A stretch of 64,000 nt of DNA, taken from NCBI RefSeq assembly GCF_019041915.1, contig NZ_JAHPYF010000001.1, positions 620,001 to 684,000 of the forward strand, in the 5' to 3' direction. Of the stretch, positions 63,641 to 64,000 are shown one piece after another (position 1 is the first letter of the stretch; the number at the start of each line of letters is the position of its first letter). The translations under genes and the position numbers were made by a program. The stretch is from Collinsella sp. MSK.8.10 (GTDB lineage Bacteria; Actinomycetota; Coriobacteriia; Coriobacteriales; Coriobacteriaceae). The notes beneath the pieces are model-generated. The model was not told the DNA's origin. It saw only the letters and a list, made by a program, of their open reading frames with translations, and ran no database searches.

Positions 63641-63979
63641 ATGAAGACTATTAAGTCTCGGCAAGATTTCGAGCATGTGTTCAGTCAGGGGCGTCGTTTC
63701 AATCACCCTCTGATTCGAATGACCATATGTGAATCGGTTGGCGAAGGCGACTCCGGAAGGGTCGCCTTCGTTGGTGCTAAGCGACTCGGTTGTGCCGTCG
63801 TGCGCAACCGATCTAAGCGTGTGATGCGCGAGACCGCCCGCAGCTGCGGATTTCCCGTTGCGGGTTATGACATCATCTTGTTTGCAACTCCCAAGACGAG
63901 GGTTTCCTCGCCGCAGGAGATGGACAAGGCGTTGCGTTCGCTTATGAAGCGCGCCGGCGTTGCCGGGGAGGAGCGATGA
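63641..63979 (+). CDS. rnpA: ribonuclease P protein component
   Basis: 112 residues: MKTIKSRQDFEHVFSQGRRFNHPLIRM at the start and the RNR-like basic motif VVRNRSKRVMRETARSCG near residue 52. It assists the RNase P RNA in tRNA 5' processing. Follows rpmH by 20 bp; its stop overlaps the next ATG (ATGA). Confidence 0.95.
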   Translation: MKTIKSRQDFEHVFSQGRRFNHPLIRMTICESVGEGDSGRVAFVGAKRLGCAVVRNRSKRVMRETARSCGFPVAGYDIILFATPKTRVSSPQEMDKALRSLMKRAGVAGEER

Positions 63980-64000
63980 GCAATCACGTTTTGCGACGTG
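63976..64000 (+). CDS. start of the next gene, probably yidD, cut by window
   Basis: ATG at 63976 overlaps the rnpA stop; GAGGAG lies just before it. Eight residues are visible (MSNHVLRR). In most genomes the gene after rnpA is yidD, a membrane-insertion factor, which is an inference from order alone. Confidence 0.5.

Overview
The window looks like the chromosomal replication-origin region of a Coriobacteriia gut anaerobe, most probably Collinsella. This is an inference from gene content, high GC, dispersed GGGGACAG repeats, electron-bifurcating NfnAB, a C+ type S18, and protein similarity to what I know of Collinsella. I could not run a search. The origin lies near the right edge: yidD (partial), rnpA and rpmH run rightward. 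A GHKL-ATPase gene, dnaA, dnaN, recF, a DciA/DUF721 gene, gyrB and gyrA run leftward.

Layout from left to right. 0-4 kb: a truncated nuclease-fold gene, a 202-bp MITE-like fold-back element, pth, and nfnA-nfnB. 4-10 kb, leftward: a cytidylate-kinase-like gene, a four-gene polar amino acid ABC importer, yqeY and a PrsA/SurA-type foldase. 10-18 kb: a PTS EIIA, purN-purM-purF, a CmpB-like membrane protein, an orphan MoaE, a class B sortase and purE. 18-23 kb: a lower-GC accessory island with a Phd/ParE-like toxin-antitoxin pair, an HSL-type esterase, a GntR regulator and a mannose-family PTS (EIIB, IIC, IID; no EIIA), with a 38-bp perfect palindrome upstream of the PTS. 23-34 kb: carB-carA, a membrane protein, an ABC exporter, a NUDIX hydrolase, purD and purA. 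35-38 kb: dnaB and the rpsF-ssb-rpsR-rplI operon. 38.7-39.2 kb: two tRNA-Ser genes, then an inverted tRNA-Ser 3' fragment with three perfect hairpins. 39-47 kb: a TRIC-type channel, a bactofilin-like membrane protein and two sortase-anchored pilin-like proteins. 47-48 kb: an IS200-like element. 48-52 kb: typA, two small unknown genes, a DUF151 nuclease and a tRNA Ile-Ala-Ile cluster. 52-64 kb: gyrA, gyrB, DUF721, recF, dnaN, dnaA, the ATPase gene, rpmH, rnpA and yidD.

How the genes work together. De novo purine synthesis (purN, M, F, E, D, A) is spread over several leftward units. carAB supplies carbamoyl phosphate for pyrimidines and arginine. NfnAB interconverts NADH, ferredoxin and NADPH pools. 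The pilin-like pair and the bactofilin-like and CmpB-like membrane proteins point to cell-surface biology. The class B sortase is 24 kb from the pilins, and no class C pilin sortase is seen beside them.

The most unusual signals are: (1) a 450-residue protein encoded next to dnaA that joins a GHKL ATPase, a 200-residue Gln/Pro-rich disordered linker and a winged helix; (2) a parS-like 16-mer inside dnaA; (3) a DnaA whose DNA-contact signature reads GNRNHSTV, together with repeated TTTTCAACA sites around it; (4) three very long hairpins (one with perfect 31-bp arms) and a family of TGTCCC-containing foldbacks placed at gene ends; (5) the 38-bp palindrome at the PTS; and (6) the tRNA-Ser fragment with its hairpin cluster. 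All function assignments come from reading motifs; none was confirmed by alignment.
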